This document shows, in pieces, positions 36,716-46,186 of a stretch of 64,000 nucleotides of DNA (position 1 is its first letter; every line of letters starts with the position of its first letter). A program made the translations under genes and the position numbers. The notes below the pieces were generated by a model. That model made no database searches, had not been told where the DNA came from, and saw nothing but the letters and a program-made list of their open reading frames with translations. The DNA comes from Ochrobactrum sp. BTU1. Its GTDB lineage: Bacteria; Pseudomonadota; Alphaproteobacteria; Rhizobiales; Rhizobiaceae. The DNA is taken from positions 62,001-126,000 of the forward strand of contig CP076354.1 in NCBI GenBank assembly GCA_018798825.1. The letters run 5' to 3'.

Positions 36716-39403
36716 TTAAGCAGCGAGATCGCGCAGAACGGTCTGCAGAATGCCACCATTCTTCATGTAGTCGAGCTCGTCCAGCGTATCGATACGGCAG
36801 ATGAGCGGAACCTTCTTCACCGTGCCATCGGCATAGGTGATGGAAGCTTCAACCTTCTGGCGTGGGCGCACATCGGCAAGGCCTTCGATGGAGACGATTT
36901 CGTCACCCTTCAGACCGAGCGTCTGCCAGCTTGTGCCTTCCTCGAAGACGAAAGGCACAATGCCCATGCCAACGAGGTTGGAGCGGTGAATACGCTCAAA
37001 CGACTGCGCAATCACAGCCTTCACGCCGAGCAGGTTGGTGCCCTTTGCAGCCCAGTCACGCGACGAACCATTGCCATATTCGACACCCGCAAAGATGACG
37101 AGCGGAACACCCTCGGCCTTATACTGCATGGCAGCATCGTAGATCGAGGTCTCTTCCTTCGACGGGTAATGGATGGTGTAGCCGCCTTCACGACCGTTTT
37201 CGCCCAGCATGTGGTTACGAATACGGATATTGGCGAAGGTGCCGCGCATCATCACTTCATGGTTGCCACGACGCGTGCCGTACTGGTTGAAGTCAGCAAT
37301 GCCGACGCCATGGTCGATGAGATATTTACCAGCAGGCGACTGTGCCTTGATGGAACCAGCAGGCGAGATGTGGTCGGTCGTGATCTTGTCGCCGAAGAGG
37401 CCCAAAACGCGGGCGCCCTTGACGTCTGCAATCGTACCAGCCGACTTGCCCATGCCCACGAAGTAAGGCGGGTTCTGTACATAGGTTGAATTGTCGTCCC
37501 ATGCATAGGTCTGGCCAGCAGGAACCTGCACGGCCTGCCAGTTTTCGTCGCCCTTGAACACATCCGCATATTTCTCCGAGAAGACTTTGCGGGTGACATT
37601 CTTGGCGATGAATTCCTGGATTTCAGCCGATGAAGGCCAGATGTCACGCAGGAACACCGGATTACCGTTCTGATCTTCGCCAAGTGGCTCTTTGGTCAGG
37701 TCCTTGGTGACCGTGCCAGCAAGCGCATGAGCAACAACCAAAGGCGGCGAAGCCAGATAGTTTGCCTGGACGTCAGGCGAAACACGACCTTCAAAGTTAC
37801 GGTTGCCGGAAAGAACGGCTGCCGCAATCAGACCCTTTTCATTGATGGTCTTGGAGATCGGAGCAGGCAATGGACCGGAGTTACCGATACAGGTCGTGCA
37901 ACCGAAACCAACAAGGTTGAAGCCGAGCGCATCAAGGTCTTTTTGCAGGCCAGCCGACTCAAGATAAGCGGCAACCACCTGGGAACCAGGAGCGAGCGAG
38001 GTCTTGACCCAAGGCTTGGTCTTAAGCCCCTTGGCAACGGCGTTGCGTGCCAGAAGACCGGCAGCAATCAGAACGCTTGGGTTCGAGGTGTTGGTGCACG
38101 ATGTGATAGCGGCAATTGCCACATCGCCATGACCAAGATCATAGTCTTCGCCTTCAACGGCATAACGCGTGGTCTGGCCGGTCGTCTTCTTGTATTCGGT
38201 TTCAAGCGAAGTTGCGAAACCCGATCCGATGTTTTCCAGCGCAATGCGGCCTTCAGGACGCTTTGGACCAGCCATCGATGGAACCACGTCACCCATGTCG
38301 AGTTCAAGAATGTCGGTGAAGACCGGGTCTTCGGAACCCTTTTCACGCCACATGCCCTGCGCACGGGAATAGGCTTCAACAAGCGCGAGACGGTCTTCTG
38401 CGCGACCGGTCGTGTTCATATAGTTGAGCGTTTCCTTGTCGATCGGGAAGAAGCCGCAGGTTGCGCCATATTCCGGGCCCATGTTCGCAATAGTCGCGCG
38501 ATCAGCGAGCGTCATGTTTTCGAGGCCTTCGCCGAAGAACTCGACGAACTTGCCGACGACGCCCTTCTTGCGCAGCATCTGCGTGACGGTGAGCACGAGA
38601 TCTGTTGCGGTCACGCCTTCTTTGACCTTGCCGGTCAGGCGGAAGCCGATGACTTCCGGCAGCAGCATGGAAACCGGCTGGCCGAGCATCGCAGCTTCCG
38701 CTTCGATGCCACCAACACCCCAGCCAAGAACGCCAAGGCCATTGACCATGGTGGTGTGGGAATCGGTGCCGACGCAGGTGTCAGGATAAGCAACGGTCAC
38801 GCCGTCCTCTTCCTTGGTCCATACTGCCTGTGCCAGATATTCGAGGTTCACCTGATGGCAGATGCCTGTGCCCGGAGGAACGACGCGGAAGTTCTTGAAT
38901 GCCTGCTGGCCCCATTTCAGGAAGCGGTAGCGTTCGCCATTGCGCTGATATTCAAGATCCACATTGGCCTTGAATGCGCTGGGATTGCCGAATTCATCGA
39001 CGATGACTGAGTGGTCGATGACGAGATCGACAGGAACCAGTGGGTTGATTTTTTCAGGATCGCCGCCGAGTGCCTTGAGGCCATCGCGCATGGCTGCAAG
39101 GTCAACAACGGCAGGAACGCCGGTGAAGTCCTGCATGAGCACGCGTGCCGGGCGATAGGCGATTTCTGCACCTGCCGAACCGCGATCTGTGAGCCATGCG
39201 GCAACAGCTTCGATATCCGACTTCTTGACGGAGCGGTCATCTTCAAAGCGAAGCAGGTTCTCAAGCAGAACCTTCATGGAAAATGGAAGTTTGGAAATGC
39301 CAGTAAGACCGTTCTTTTCGGCTTCGGTCAGGCTGTAATAGACATAGTCCTTACCGTTGACGGTAAGCGTTTTGCGGCTTTTGAAACTATCAATGTTTGA
39401 CAC
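36716..39403 (-). CDS. acnA: Aconitate hydratase A
   Basis: 895 residues, as for AcnA/IRP-type aconitases. It isomerises citrate to isocitrate in the TCA cycle using a [4Fe-4S] cluster. Cluster Cys are seen in [12 protein letters not shown] and [12 protein letters not shown]. The swivel domain has [16 protein letters not shown]. It stands alone, divergent from ccmA. Confidence 0.97.
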   Translation of the reverse strand: MSNIDSFKSRKTLTVNGKDYVYYSLTEAEKNGLTGISKLPFSMKVLLENLLRFEDDRSVKKSDIEAVAAWLTDRGSAGAEIAYRPARVLMQDFTGVPAVVDLAAMRDGLKALGGDPEKINPLVPVDLVIDHSVIVDEFGNPSAFKANVDLEYQRNGERYRFLKWGQQAFKNFRVVPPGTGICHQVNLEYLAQAVWTKEEDGVTVAYPDTCVGTDSHTTMVNGLGVLGWGVGGIEAEAAMLGQPVSMLLPEVIGFRLTGKVKEGVTATDLVLTVTQMLRKKGVVGKFVEFFGEGLENMTLADRATIANMGPEYGATCGFFPIDKETLNYMNTTGRAEDRLALVEAYSRAQGMWREKGSEDPVFTDILELDMGDVVPSMAGPKRPEGRIALENIGSGFATSLETEYKKTTGQTTRYAVEGEDYDLGHGDVAIAAITSCTNTSNPSVLIAAGLLARNAVAKGLKTKPWVKTSLAPGSQVVAAYLESAGLQKDLDALGFNLVGFGCTTCIGNSGPLPAPISKTINEKGLIAAAVLSGNRNFEGRVSPDVQANYLASPPLVVAHALAGTVTKDLTKEPLGEDQNGNPVFLRDIWPSSAEIQEFIAKNVTRKVFSEKYADVFKGDENWQAVQVPAGQTYAWDDNSTYVQNPPYFVGMGKSAGTIADVKGARVLGLFGDKITTDHISPAGSIKAQSPAGKYLIDHGVGIADFNQYGTRRGNHEVMMRGTFANIRIRNHMLGENGREGGYTIHYPSKEETSIYDAAMQYKAEGVPLVIFAGVEYGNGSSRDWAAKGTNLLGVKAVIAQSFERIHRSNLVGMGIVPFVFEEGTSWQTLGLKGDEIVSIEGLADVRPRQKVEASITYADGTVKKVPLICRIDTLDELDYMKNGGILQTVLRDLAA

Positions 39404-39668
39404 GTTAGTTCGTCCTCATGCTACTGGCCGGAAAACCAGGACGAACGCCTAGGCTTGCGTTTCAAGGACGCGCCAAGGTGCGGGTGCAGTCATTTCCGCT
39501 GTCCGTCCCGAAACCTGTGCTCTCACGAGCGCCAAGTGTTTGAGATCGGCCAAAATTTGTTTCCACACCGACCGCTGGCATGGTAACTCAGATATAGGGA
39601 GTTTCTTATAACGATTCCAGACAGATTATCGTGAACGTCATCCCTTGCGGCAAAATGTTGCGATATCC
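39404..39668. other. Divergent acnA/ccmA intergenic region
   Basis: About 265 bases hold the two divergent promoters, which I cannot place with confidence. No reading frame is convincing. Confidence 0.45.
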
Positions 39669-39688
39669 CATTTGGCGTATGCCAAATG
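39669..39688. promoter_or_regulatory. Palindrome at the ccmA ribosome binding site
   Basis: Perfect eight-base arms CATTTGGC and GCCAAATG around GTAT end four bases before AAGGAGAG, the SD of ccmA. It may be an operator or an RNA hairpin that affects ribosome access. Confidence 0.55.
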
Positions 39689-39703
39689 TGGTAAGGAGAG
39701 AAT

Positions 39704-40321
39704 ATGCGGCTTGGGGCCGAAAATCTGGCGGGCGAGCGCGGCGGCGAAACGATCTTTGCAGGTCTTTCATTTGAAGTATTGTCCGGCGAAGCGCTGATTG
39801 TCACTGGCCCGAACGGCTCCGGAAAGTCTACTTTACTGCGCATTATCTGCGGTCTGCTTGCCCCTGAAGCTGGCAAGATCGAGCTGCTGGAAGACAGAGC
39901 CGCGTTGCCCGTTCGAGCAACCTGCCATTATCTCGGCCACCAGAATGCAATGAAGCCCGCTTTAAGCGTACGTGAGAACCTTTTGTTCTGGCAGAAATTC
40001 AACGGTTCAGCACGATTTGACATTGATGAAGCGCTGGAAGCCGTTGATCTGCCGGGAGTTGAATATTTGCCTTTCGGCTATCTCTCGACAGGGCAAAAGC
40101 GCCGCGTTTCCATTGCCAAGCTGCTGATCAGCCACCGTCCGCTCTGGATCGTAGATGAACCGACCGCTGGTCTCGACAAGGCATCTGAATCTCGCTTTGC
40201 AGAATTGATGCGCGATCATATGCGGGACGGCGGTATGGTTATTGCCGCAACGCATATTCCGCTGGGCCTCGAAGGTGTGCGGACGCTCGACATGGCCAGC
40301 TTTTCGCACGAGGTTGCGTGA
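39704..40321 (+). CDS. ccmA: Haem exporter ATP-binding protein CcmA
   Basis: 205 residues. Walker A G-P-N-G-S-G-K-S-T, then G-H-Q-N-A-M-K-P and L-S-T-G-Q-K-R-R as the signature, Walker B L-W-I-V-D-E-P-T-A-G-L-D. Powers release of holo-CcmE from the CcmC-CcmD complex. AAGGAGAG lies before the ATG. It is the first gene of ccmABCD-dsbE, each overlapping or close to the next. Confidence 0.93.
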   Translation: MRLGAENLAGERGGETIFAGLSFEVLSGEALIVTGPNGSGKSTLLRIICGLLAPEAGKIELLEDRAALPVRATCHYLGHQNAMKPALSVRENLLFWQKFNGSARFDIDEALEAVDLPGVEYLPFGYLSTGQKRRVSIAKLLISHRPLWIVDEPTAGLDKASESRFAELMRDHMRDGGMVIAATHIPLGLEGVRTLDMASFSHEVA

Positions 40322-40986
40322 TGCTGGCACTTTTTCTGCGAGATTTGCGTCTGAGTTTCCGTGCCGGCGGCGGCGCGCTGATCGGCATTCTGTTTTTTCT
40401 GGCAGTCATTTCAGTGATGCCATTTGGCGTCGGTCCCGATCTCAATCTACTGGCGCGCATTGGGCCTGCCATGCTGTGGATCGGCGCTTTGCTGGCGACA
40501 CTTCTTGGCCTCGATCGGCTGTTTCAGGCGGATCGCGAAGATGGCTCGCTTGATCTGCTGCTGATCGGCGCAGACCGCCATATGCTGGCTTTTACAGTGT
40601 TTGTGAAATGCGTCGCTCATTGGGTCGCGAGTGTTCTGCCGCTGGTCATTGCCTCGCCGATGCTTGGGCTTTTTATGAATATGGATACGACGGCAACCGC
40701 TGCAACAGCGCTCACACTTCTGGTCGGAACCCCCGCAATTGCCTTTATCGGCGCTGTAGGTGCGGCACTTGCTGTGGCTTTGCCGCGGGGCGGTCTGCTG
40801 GTTTCGGTGATCGTGCTGCCGCTGACTATTCCAGTGCTGATTTTCGGCGTATCTGCTTCTTATGGCGCGACCGATGCGGTGGCGCCTTTCTTTGCACCGT
40901 TTCTTATTCTCTGCGCATTGACTTTGTTTTTTGCAGTTTTGGGGCCGATCGCTGCGGCGGCTGTTCTTAAAACGTCGGCGGATTGA
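40321..40986 (+). CDS. ccmB: Haem exporter membrane protein CcmB
   Basis: 221 residues with six hydrophobic segments, an inner-membrane partner of CcmA. Start at the ATG in TGATG, sharing one base with the ccmA stop. The early motif F-L-R-D-L-R-L-S-F and the G-S-L-D-L-L-L segment are family-like. Confidence 0.92.
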   Translation: MLALFLRDLRLSFRAGGGALIGILFFLAVISVMPFGVGPDLNLLARIGPAMLWIGALLATLLGLDRLFQADREDGSLDLLLIGADRHMLAFTVFVKCVAHWVASVLPLVIASPMLGLFMNMDTTATAATALTLLVGTPAIAFIGAVGAALAVALPRGGLLVSVIVLPLTIPVLIFGVSASYGATDAVAPFFAPFLILCALTLFFAVLGPIAAAAVLKTSAD

Positions 40987-41040
40987 CGCAGTTGATTACG
41001 GTCAATTGAACGCCCTATCGGGTCGGGTTAAATAAAGGTC

Positions 41041-41826
41041 ATGACGAAAGACATCGTGAAAACCACAAGCTGGCTCGATCTGGCAAATCCCACGCGCTTC
41101 CTCGCTTTCGCGGGCAAGGTTTTGCCGTGGCTTGGCGGCCTGTCTGCGCTCATTCTGGCAGCCGGCCTTTATATGGTTTTCCTGTCGCCGGATGATTATC
41201 AGCAGGGACTGACTGTCCGTATCATGTATATCCATGTGCCTTTCGCATGGCTTTCCATGATGTGTTATTCGATCATGGCAATTTCGGCGCTGGGCACGCT
41301 GGTCTGGCGTCATCCGCTGGCCGATGTTTCGATCCGCGCTGCGGCTCCCTTGGGCGCGGTGTTCACAGCACTTGCACTTGCAACCGGTTCGCTCTGGGGC
41401 AAGCCGATGTGGGGCACATGGTGGGTGTGGGACGCGCGCCTGACATCCGTCTTCGTGCTTTTCCTGATGTATCTTGGCATTATCGCGCTGTCGCGTGCAA
41501 TGGATGACCCGGCCAAAAGCGCCAAGCCTGTGGCGGTGCTCACACTGGTCGGCTTCATCAATATTCCTATCATCAAATTCTCGGTCGACTGGTGGAACAC
41601 GTTGCATCAGCCAGCATCCGTCTTCCGTATGGATGGCCCGACGATTGACGGCTCCATGCTTCGTCCGCTTTTCGTGATGGCCATCGGCTTCACACTGCTG
41701 TTTCTGGCGCTTCACATGATGGCGATGCGCAATGAAATCTGGCGTCGCCGGGTGGCTTCGATGAAAAAGCTTGCAGCCCGCAATGTGGATCGCAATCGCG
41801 CCAAACAAGCTGGGGAGCGTGCATAA
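41041..41826 (+). CDS. ccmC: Haem-handling protein CcmC
   Basis: 261 residues with six hydrophobic segments and the W-rich haem motif W-G-K-P-M-W-G-T-W-W-V-W-D-A-R-L-T-S typical of CcmC. It attaches haem to CcmE in the periplasm. A preceding soluble stretch with conserved His (I-H-V-P-F-A-W) supports the call. Its stop overlaps the ccmD start (TAATG). Confidence 0.94.
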   Translation: MTKDIVKTTSWLDLANPTRFLAFAGKVLPWLGGLSALILAAGLYMVFLSPDDYQQGLTVRIMYIHVPFAWLSMMCYSIMAISALGTLVWRHPLADVSIRAAAPLGAVFTALALATGSLWGKPMWGTWWVWDARLTSVFVLFLMYLGIIALSRAMDDPAKSAKPVAVLTLVGFINIPIIKFSVDWWNTLHQPASVFRMDGPTIDGSMLRPLFVMAIGFTLLFLALHMMAMRNEIWRRRVASMKKLAARNVDRNRAKQAGERA

Positions 41827-41999
41827 TGGGCAATCATCTAGGGTTTGTTCTGGCATCTTATGGCATTACGGTTGTGGCACTTGCTGTCACCATCGGCTGG
41901 ATATTGATTGATCAGCGTATCCAGAAAAGTGAGCTGAAACGGCTTGAGGCGCAGGGTGTGCGTCGCCGTTCTGCCAAAGCATCCGGTTCTGCGAAATGA
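41826..41999 (+). CDS. ccmD: CcmD, small haem exporter protein
   Basis: A 57-residue protein with one transmembrane helix (about 8-30) followed by a basic C-terminal tail (Q-K-S-E-L-K-R-L-E ... R-R-R-S-A-K). CcmD stabilises the CcmC-CcmE complex. Recognised from size, topology and place between ccmC and dsbE; sequence alone would not suffice. It overlaps both neighbours. Confidence 0.85.
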   Translation: MGNHLGFVLASYGITVVALAVTIGWILIDQRIQKSELKRLEAQGVRRRSAKASGSAK

Positions 42000-42589
42000 C
42001 AGAGACAACGCAAAAGCAACCCGCACCCAAGAAACGTTCAACCTGGGTGGCATTGCTGCCGCTGCTGATCTTCGTGGCACTGGCTGCGGTTTTTGCTGTG
42101 CAGCTTTTGTCGGGCAAGGATAGCTCAACCATCCCGTCGGCACTTATTGGCAAGGATGCACCGCAAACCAGTCTGCCAGCCGTTGAAGGTTTGACACGCG
42201 ACGGCGCGCCTGTTCCGGGGCTCAACAGCGAAGATTTCAAGGGCAAGCTTACACTGGTCAATGTGTGGGGATCGTGGTGCGTTCCTTGTCGTCAGGAGCA
42301 TCCGCTGCTGATGGAAATCGCCAAGGATGAGCGCATTCGCGTGGTTGGCTTGAATTACAAAGATCAGCCCGAAAACGCCCGCCGTTTTCTAGGCGATCTC
42401 GGCAATCCATTTGCAGCAGTCGGTGCCGACCGTGCCGGACGCTCGGCCATCGAATGGGGCGTCTATGGCGTGCCTGAAACCTTCCTCGTCGATAAAGACG
42501 GCAAGATTGTCTACAAGCATGTCGGGCCGTTTACGCCGGAATCTGTGAAGAACGATCTGATGCCAGCGGTGGCCAAAGCACTGCAATAA
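41996..42589 (+). CDS. dsbE: Thiol:disulfide interchange protein DsbE/CcmG
   Basis: 197 residues anchored by one N-terminal helix (about 18-38). Thioredoxin-like active site W-G-S-W-C-V-P-C-R-Q-E-H-P and cis-Pro loop G-V-Y-G-V-P-E-T-F. It reduces apocytochrome c before haem attachment. Its ATG overlaps the ccmD stop (ATGA). Two further ccm genes (ccmE, ccmF/H) are not in the window and must lie elsewhere. Confidence 0.94.
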   Translation: MTETTQKQPAPKKRSTWVALLPLLIFVALAAVFAVQLLSGKDSSTIPSALIGKDAPQTSLPAVEGLTRDGAPVPGLNSEDFKGKLTLVNVWGSWCVPCRQEHPLLMEIAKDERIRVVGLNYKDQPENARRFLGDLGNPFAAVGADRAGRSAIEWGVYGVPETFLVDKDGKIVYKHVGPFTPESVKNDLMPAVAKALQ

Positions 42590-42606
42590 TAAAAGTCTAT
42601 AAAATG

Positions 42607-42641
42607 GAAAAAGCCCCGCATGTGCGGGGCTTTTGCTTTTT
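42607..42641. terminator. Terminator between dsbE and ilvD
   Basis: AAAAAGCCCCGCA-TG-TGCGGGGCTTTT forms a strong stem with T runs on both sides, between two convergent genes. It may serve both. Confidence 0.88.
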
Positions 42642-42649
42642 TAGTTCAA

Positions 42650-44485
42650 TCAATCAGGCAATTTCCGGACTGCGCCCTTGGCAGCACTGGTTGCCATCGA
42701 AGCATAAGCCTTCAGCGCGGTTGAAACCTTGCGCTTGCGCTCTTCAAGCGGCTTCCAGCCTGTTTCATTCTGCTCGGCGCGGCGTTCTGCCAGCGTTGCA
42801 TCATCAACAGCCAGATGAATCTTGCGATTTGGAATGTCGATATCGATGATATCGCCCTCACGCACCAGACCGATTGTGCCGCCTTCGGCTGCTTCCGGCG
42901 AAACGTGACCGATCGAAAGGCCCGAAGAGCCGCCCGAGAAACGTCCGTCAGTGATCAGCGCGCAAGCCTTACCCAGACCCTTCGACTTGAGGTAACTGGT
43001 CGGATATAGCATTTCCTGCATACCCGGACCGCCGCGCGGACCTTCGTAGCGGATCAGCACAATGTCGCCAGCCTTGATCTTGCCGTTCAGGATGCCGAGC
43101 ACGGCGGAATCCTGGCTTTCGAAGATGCGTGCAGGGCCGGAGAATTTCAGAATGGAATCATCCACGCCTGCGGTCTTCACGATGCAGCCATCTTCCGCGA
43201 GATTGCCGTAAAGTACCGCCAGACCACCATCCTGACTGAATGCATGTTCCTTGGAACGGATGACGCCCTTTTCACGGTCAGCATCGACGCTGTCAAAGCG
43301 GCGTTCCTGAGAAAAGGCAACCTGTGTCGGCACGCCGCCCGGAGCCGCCGAATAGAACTTATGCACCATTTCGCTATTGGTACGGGTGACGTCCCAATGA
43401 TCAAGCGCCTTGCCCATCGTTTCGCTGTGTACGGTCGGCAGATCGGTATTGATGAGGCCTGCCTTGTCGAGCTGACCCAGAATACCCATGATGCCGCCCG
43501 CGCGATGCACATCTTCCATGTGAACCGTGTTGTTGGCGGGTGCGACCTTGCAGAGAACCGGCACGCGACGCGACAGGCGGTCGATATCGGCCATGGTAAA
43601 GTCGATTTCGGCTTCCTGTGCGGCTGCAAGCAGATGCAGAACCGTATTGGTCGAGCCGCCCATGGCAATGTCGAGCGTCATGGCGTTTTCAAAGGCCGGG
43701 AAGCTCGCTATCGAGCGCGGCAATACGCTTTCATCGTTCTGCTCATAATAACGGCGAGCAAGATCGACAACCAGATGACCGGCTTCAACGAAGAGGCGCT
43801 TGCGGTCGGCATGGGTTGCAAGCGTCGAACCATTGCCCGGCAGCGACAGGCCAAGCGCTTCGGTGAGGCAGTTCATCGAGTTTGCGGTGAACATGCCCGA
43901 GCACGAACCACAGGTCGGGCAGGCAGAGCGTTCAATCGCCTTGACCTGATCGTCGGTGTAGCTGTCGTCGGCAGCTGCGACCATTGCGTCAACGAGGTCG
44001 AGTTTCTTGACCTGGTCGTCCCAGATAACCTTGCCGGCTTCCATAGGACCACCGGAAACGAACACTACCGGGATATTGAGGCGCAGAGCAGCCATCAGCA
44101 TACCGGGAGTGATCTTGTCGCAGTTGGAAATGCAGACCATCGCATCCGCGCAATGGGCATTGACCATGTATTCCACCGAGTCGGAGATCAGTTCACGCGA
44201 TGGCAGCGAATAGAGCATACCGTCGTGACCCATGGCGATGCCGTCATCGACCGCAATGGTGTTGAATTCCTTGGCAACGCCGCCCGCACTTTCGATTTCG
44301 CGCGCAACCAACTGACCCAGATCCTTGAGGTGCACATGGCCCGGCACGAACTGCGTGAACGAGTTCACCACAGCAATAATAGGCTTGCCAAAATCCTCAT
44401 CTTTCATGCCGGTGGCGCGCCATAGGCCGCGCGCGCCAGCCATATTGCGGCCGTGGGTGGTAGTACGCGAACGATAAGGAGGCAT
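42650..44485 (-). CDS. ilvD: Dihydroxy-acid dehydratase
   Basis: Catalyses the third step of valine/isoleucine synthesis with an Fe-S cluster. The ATG at 44485 (M-P-P-Y-R-S) is chosen over the upstream frame opening and gives 611 residues, the normal length. Cluster Cys lie in S-N-C-D-K-I-T-P-G and [18 protein letters not shown]. Confidence 0.97.
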   Translation of the reverse strand: MPPYRSRTTTHGRNMAGARGLWRATGMKDEDFGKPIIAVVNSFTQFVPGHVHLKDLGQLVAREIESAGGVAKEFNTIAVDDGIAMGHDGMLYSLPSRELISDSVEYMVNAHCADAMVCISNCDKITPGMLMAALRLNIPVVFVSGGPMEAGKVIWDDQVKKLDLVDAMVAAADDSYTDDQVKAIERSACPTCGSCSGMFTANSMNCLTEALGLSLPGNGSTLATHADRKRLFVEAGHLVVDLARRYYEQNDESVLPRSIASFPAFENAMTLDIAMGGSTNTVLHLLAAAQEAEIDFTMADIDRLSRRVPVLCKVAPANNTVHMEDVHRAGGIMGILGQLDKAGLINTDLPTVHSETMGKALDHWDVTRTNSEMVHKFYSAAPGGVPTQVAFSQERRFDSVDADREKGVIRSKEHAFSQDGGLAVLYGNLAEDGCIVKTAGVDDSILKFSGPARIFESQDSAVLGILNGKIKAGDIVLIRYEGPRGGPGMQEMLYPTSYLKSKGLGKACALITDGRFSGGSSGLSIGHVSPEAAEGGTIGLVREGDIIDIDIPNRKIHLAVDDATLAERRAEQNETGWKPLEERKRKVSTALKAYASMATSAAKGAVRKLPD

Positions 44486-44717
44486 TTTCAAACCTTTTAG
44501 GACTATTCTAATTTGTGATGTCGGTATGACAGAACTGCTTCCGCAGAGCAAAGCGCAAATTGCCCCAGCGCCTGCACCGGTTGCGCACCCTTAAAGGATG
44601 TTGCGTTCAGCGGAAAGGTTCAGGCGTGCAACAACAATTGCAGGCACCGACGCGGCCAATCTAGCACATTCTTGATATAATGCAAAAGATTTAAAGCTTT
44701 AAACGTAAGGAAATTTC

Positions 44718-45161
44718 TTAAAGCTCATTTGTCGCAGAAGCCATGGCGCTATCGAGAAGCGCATTGGCTGTCTTCATACGCTGTTCTGCCGCCAGACGAA
44801 ACTCTTCCGGCAGACGATCGGGGTGATTGTTCGCTGCAAAGCTGCGACGCAGTCGCTGTAGCTCGGAGCGTTTCATCCCCGGTTTAAGATCGAGTTCACT
44901 GCGAATTGATGCGGGAGAATGGTTCTTCATCCGCTCGACCAAATCGCGTTTCACATTCTCCGCTTCATCATCGACTTCATTTGTGTCGAAAGAAGGAAAG
45001 GTTGTTTGAGTAGCGTGTCCCGAACTTGAAATCGGGCTGAAGCCAGCTGAGAAAACCGCCGAAGCAAGGCCGATATGCGGGCGATGTGTTTGCTCGTCGC
45101 TGTCGCCACCCGCTTCAGCTTCTTTCAGCACTGTTGCAAAATCGGGAAAGTTTTGGCGCAT
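44718..45161 (-). CDS. Protein with a degenerate J-domain-like C-terminus
   Basis: 147 residues. The N-terminal 80 are low-complexity and probably disordered. The C-terminal 45 read M-K-R-S-E-L-Q-R-L-R-R-S-F-A-A-N-N-H-P-D-R-L-P ... A-E-Q-R-M-K-T-A-N-A-L-L, with the H-P-D of DnaJ domains between two helices. Helix I is hard to see, so it may be a partial J domain. The start is the ATG in TGATG, sharing one base with the stop of the response regulator gene. Confidence 0.65.
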   Translation of the reverse strand: MRQNFPDFATVLKEAEAGGDSDEQTHRPHIGLASAVFSAGFSPISSSGHATQTTFPSFDTNEVDDEAENVKRDLVERMKNHSPASIRSELDLKPGMKRSELQRLRRSFAANNHPDRLPEEFRLAAEQRMKTANALLDSAMASATNEL

Positions 45162-45544
45162 CAAACCTGCTGCACAATTTCAGACGATAGTGCCGTTGCT
45201 AGAGCTCGTGTCAGCACATAGGGCGGAACAGGTTTTTGAAATACCGGAACTTCCGGGTATCGAGCCGCCAGATGTGCAGGTAGACCGCCGCCAGTATGAA
45301 TAACAACGAAGATATTCTGACTTTTCAAGCGGTCTAAAATGGGTTCCAGATCACCGTCAGCAAGGTTCACGTCGAGGATCGCAGCATCGACTGGCTGCTT
45401 GCTGATGAGGTCTATGGCTTGTCTTACTGTGCCGACGGGGCCGACAACGGTTCCGTTGGCATCTTCTACAGTCGCGGCCACGTCGAGGGCGACGAAAATT
45501 TCGTCCTCCACGACCAGTACCTTTCTCTGCTCAAGATTATCCAT
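45161..45544 (-). CDS. Single-domain response regulator
   Basis: 127 residues, receiver domain only. Acidic pocket V-V-E-D-E near 12-15, phosphoacceptor D58 (A-I-L-D-V-N-L), T84, and K104 in Q-K-P-V. No output domain and no kinase gene next to it, so it is an orphan. Coupled to the J-domain-like gene by TGATG. Confidence 0.88.
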   Translation of the reverse strand: MDNLEQRKVLVVEDEIFVALDVAATVEDANGTVVGPVGTVRQAIDLISKQPVDAAILDVNLADGDLEPILDRLKSQNIFVVIHTGGGLPAHLAARYPEVPVFQKPVPPYVLTRALATALSSEIVQQV

Positions 45545-45740
45545 CGTCTTTCCAGTGTCGCTTTCGATTTAATCTTACATGAGGCCCATTTGCGCGGGCT
45601 ATCACAGAGTCAATGCGCAAGGACACAGGGAGGTTCCCTGAGAGAATAGGATACTAGACTAATGGTGAATCAAATCTTTACTTCGCTGAAGTCTCAAGGC
45701 GAAGTTTCAAAGGGTTGATCCTGCCTCGCCTCGTCAATTT

Positions 45741-45977
45741 TTAGAAAGCGGTGAAGGTGAGGGTGGTCAGAGAGCGCACGATGTTTGGAATGTTCAAAAC
45801 GTTCTCATTGATGAATTTTCCGATATCGTCGCCTTCTTTGACGTAGATTTTGGCCAGAAGATCGAACTCACCGCTCGTCGAATAGAGTTCCGATACGATC
45901 TCACGCTGATAGAGCGTATCCGCAACTTCATAGGTCTTGCCAGGGGCACATTGCAGTTGCAGGAAAACGGGCTTCAT
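45741..45977 (-). CDS. Stand-alone Lrp/AsnC ligand-binding (RAM) domain protein
   Basis: 78 residues from the ATG at 45977 preceded by AAAGGAAGAA. The RAM fold is seen in V-F-L-Q-L-Q-C-A-P-G-K-T-Y-E-V-A-D-T-L and G-E-F-D-L-L-A-K-I-Y-V. There is no HTH, so it cannot bind DNA by itself. It may sense an amino acid or mix with full-length Lrp-type proteins. Confidence 0.85.
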   Translation of the reverse strand: MKPVFLQLQCAPGKTYEVADTLYQREIVSELYSTSGEFDLLAKIYVKEGDDIGKFINENVLNIPNIVRSLTTLTFTAF

Positions 45978-46186
45978 ATTTCTTCCTTTCGCCACCAGTT
46001 GCCCGGCGGACAAGTAACTGGATTGCCGGTCGCGTTTGCTGGTTTCAAGCACGGCCACTGGAGTGAAATCAAGTGCATTTCACACAAGTCCCTGCCGTTT
46101 CACAATCAGCACTAATTTACTGAATTGTGTTTTTAATAGAGGAAGGCGATAAGACTCCCTAAAAGTTGAAGTAAGATAATCATTAG

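Noticed and set aside
37727..39010. 427-codon frame opposite acnA
   Set aside because: Shadow; no start site and acnA is clear.
43244..44425. 393-codon frame opposite ilvD
   Set aside because: Shadow; ilvD is clear.
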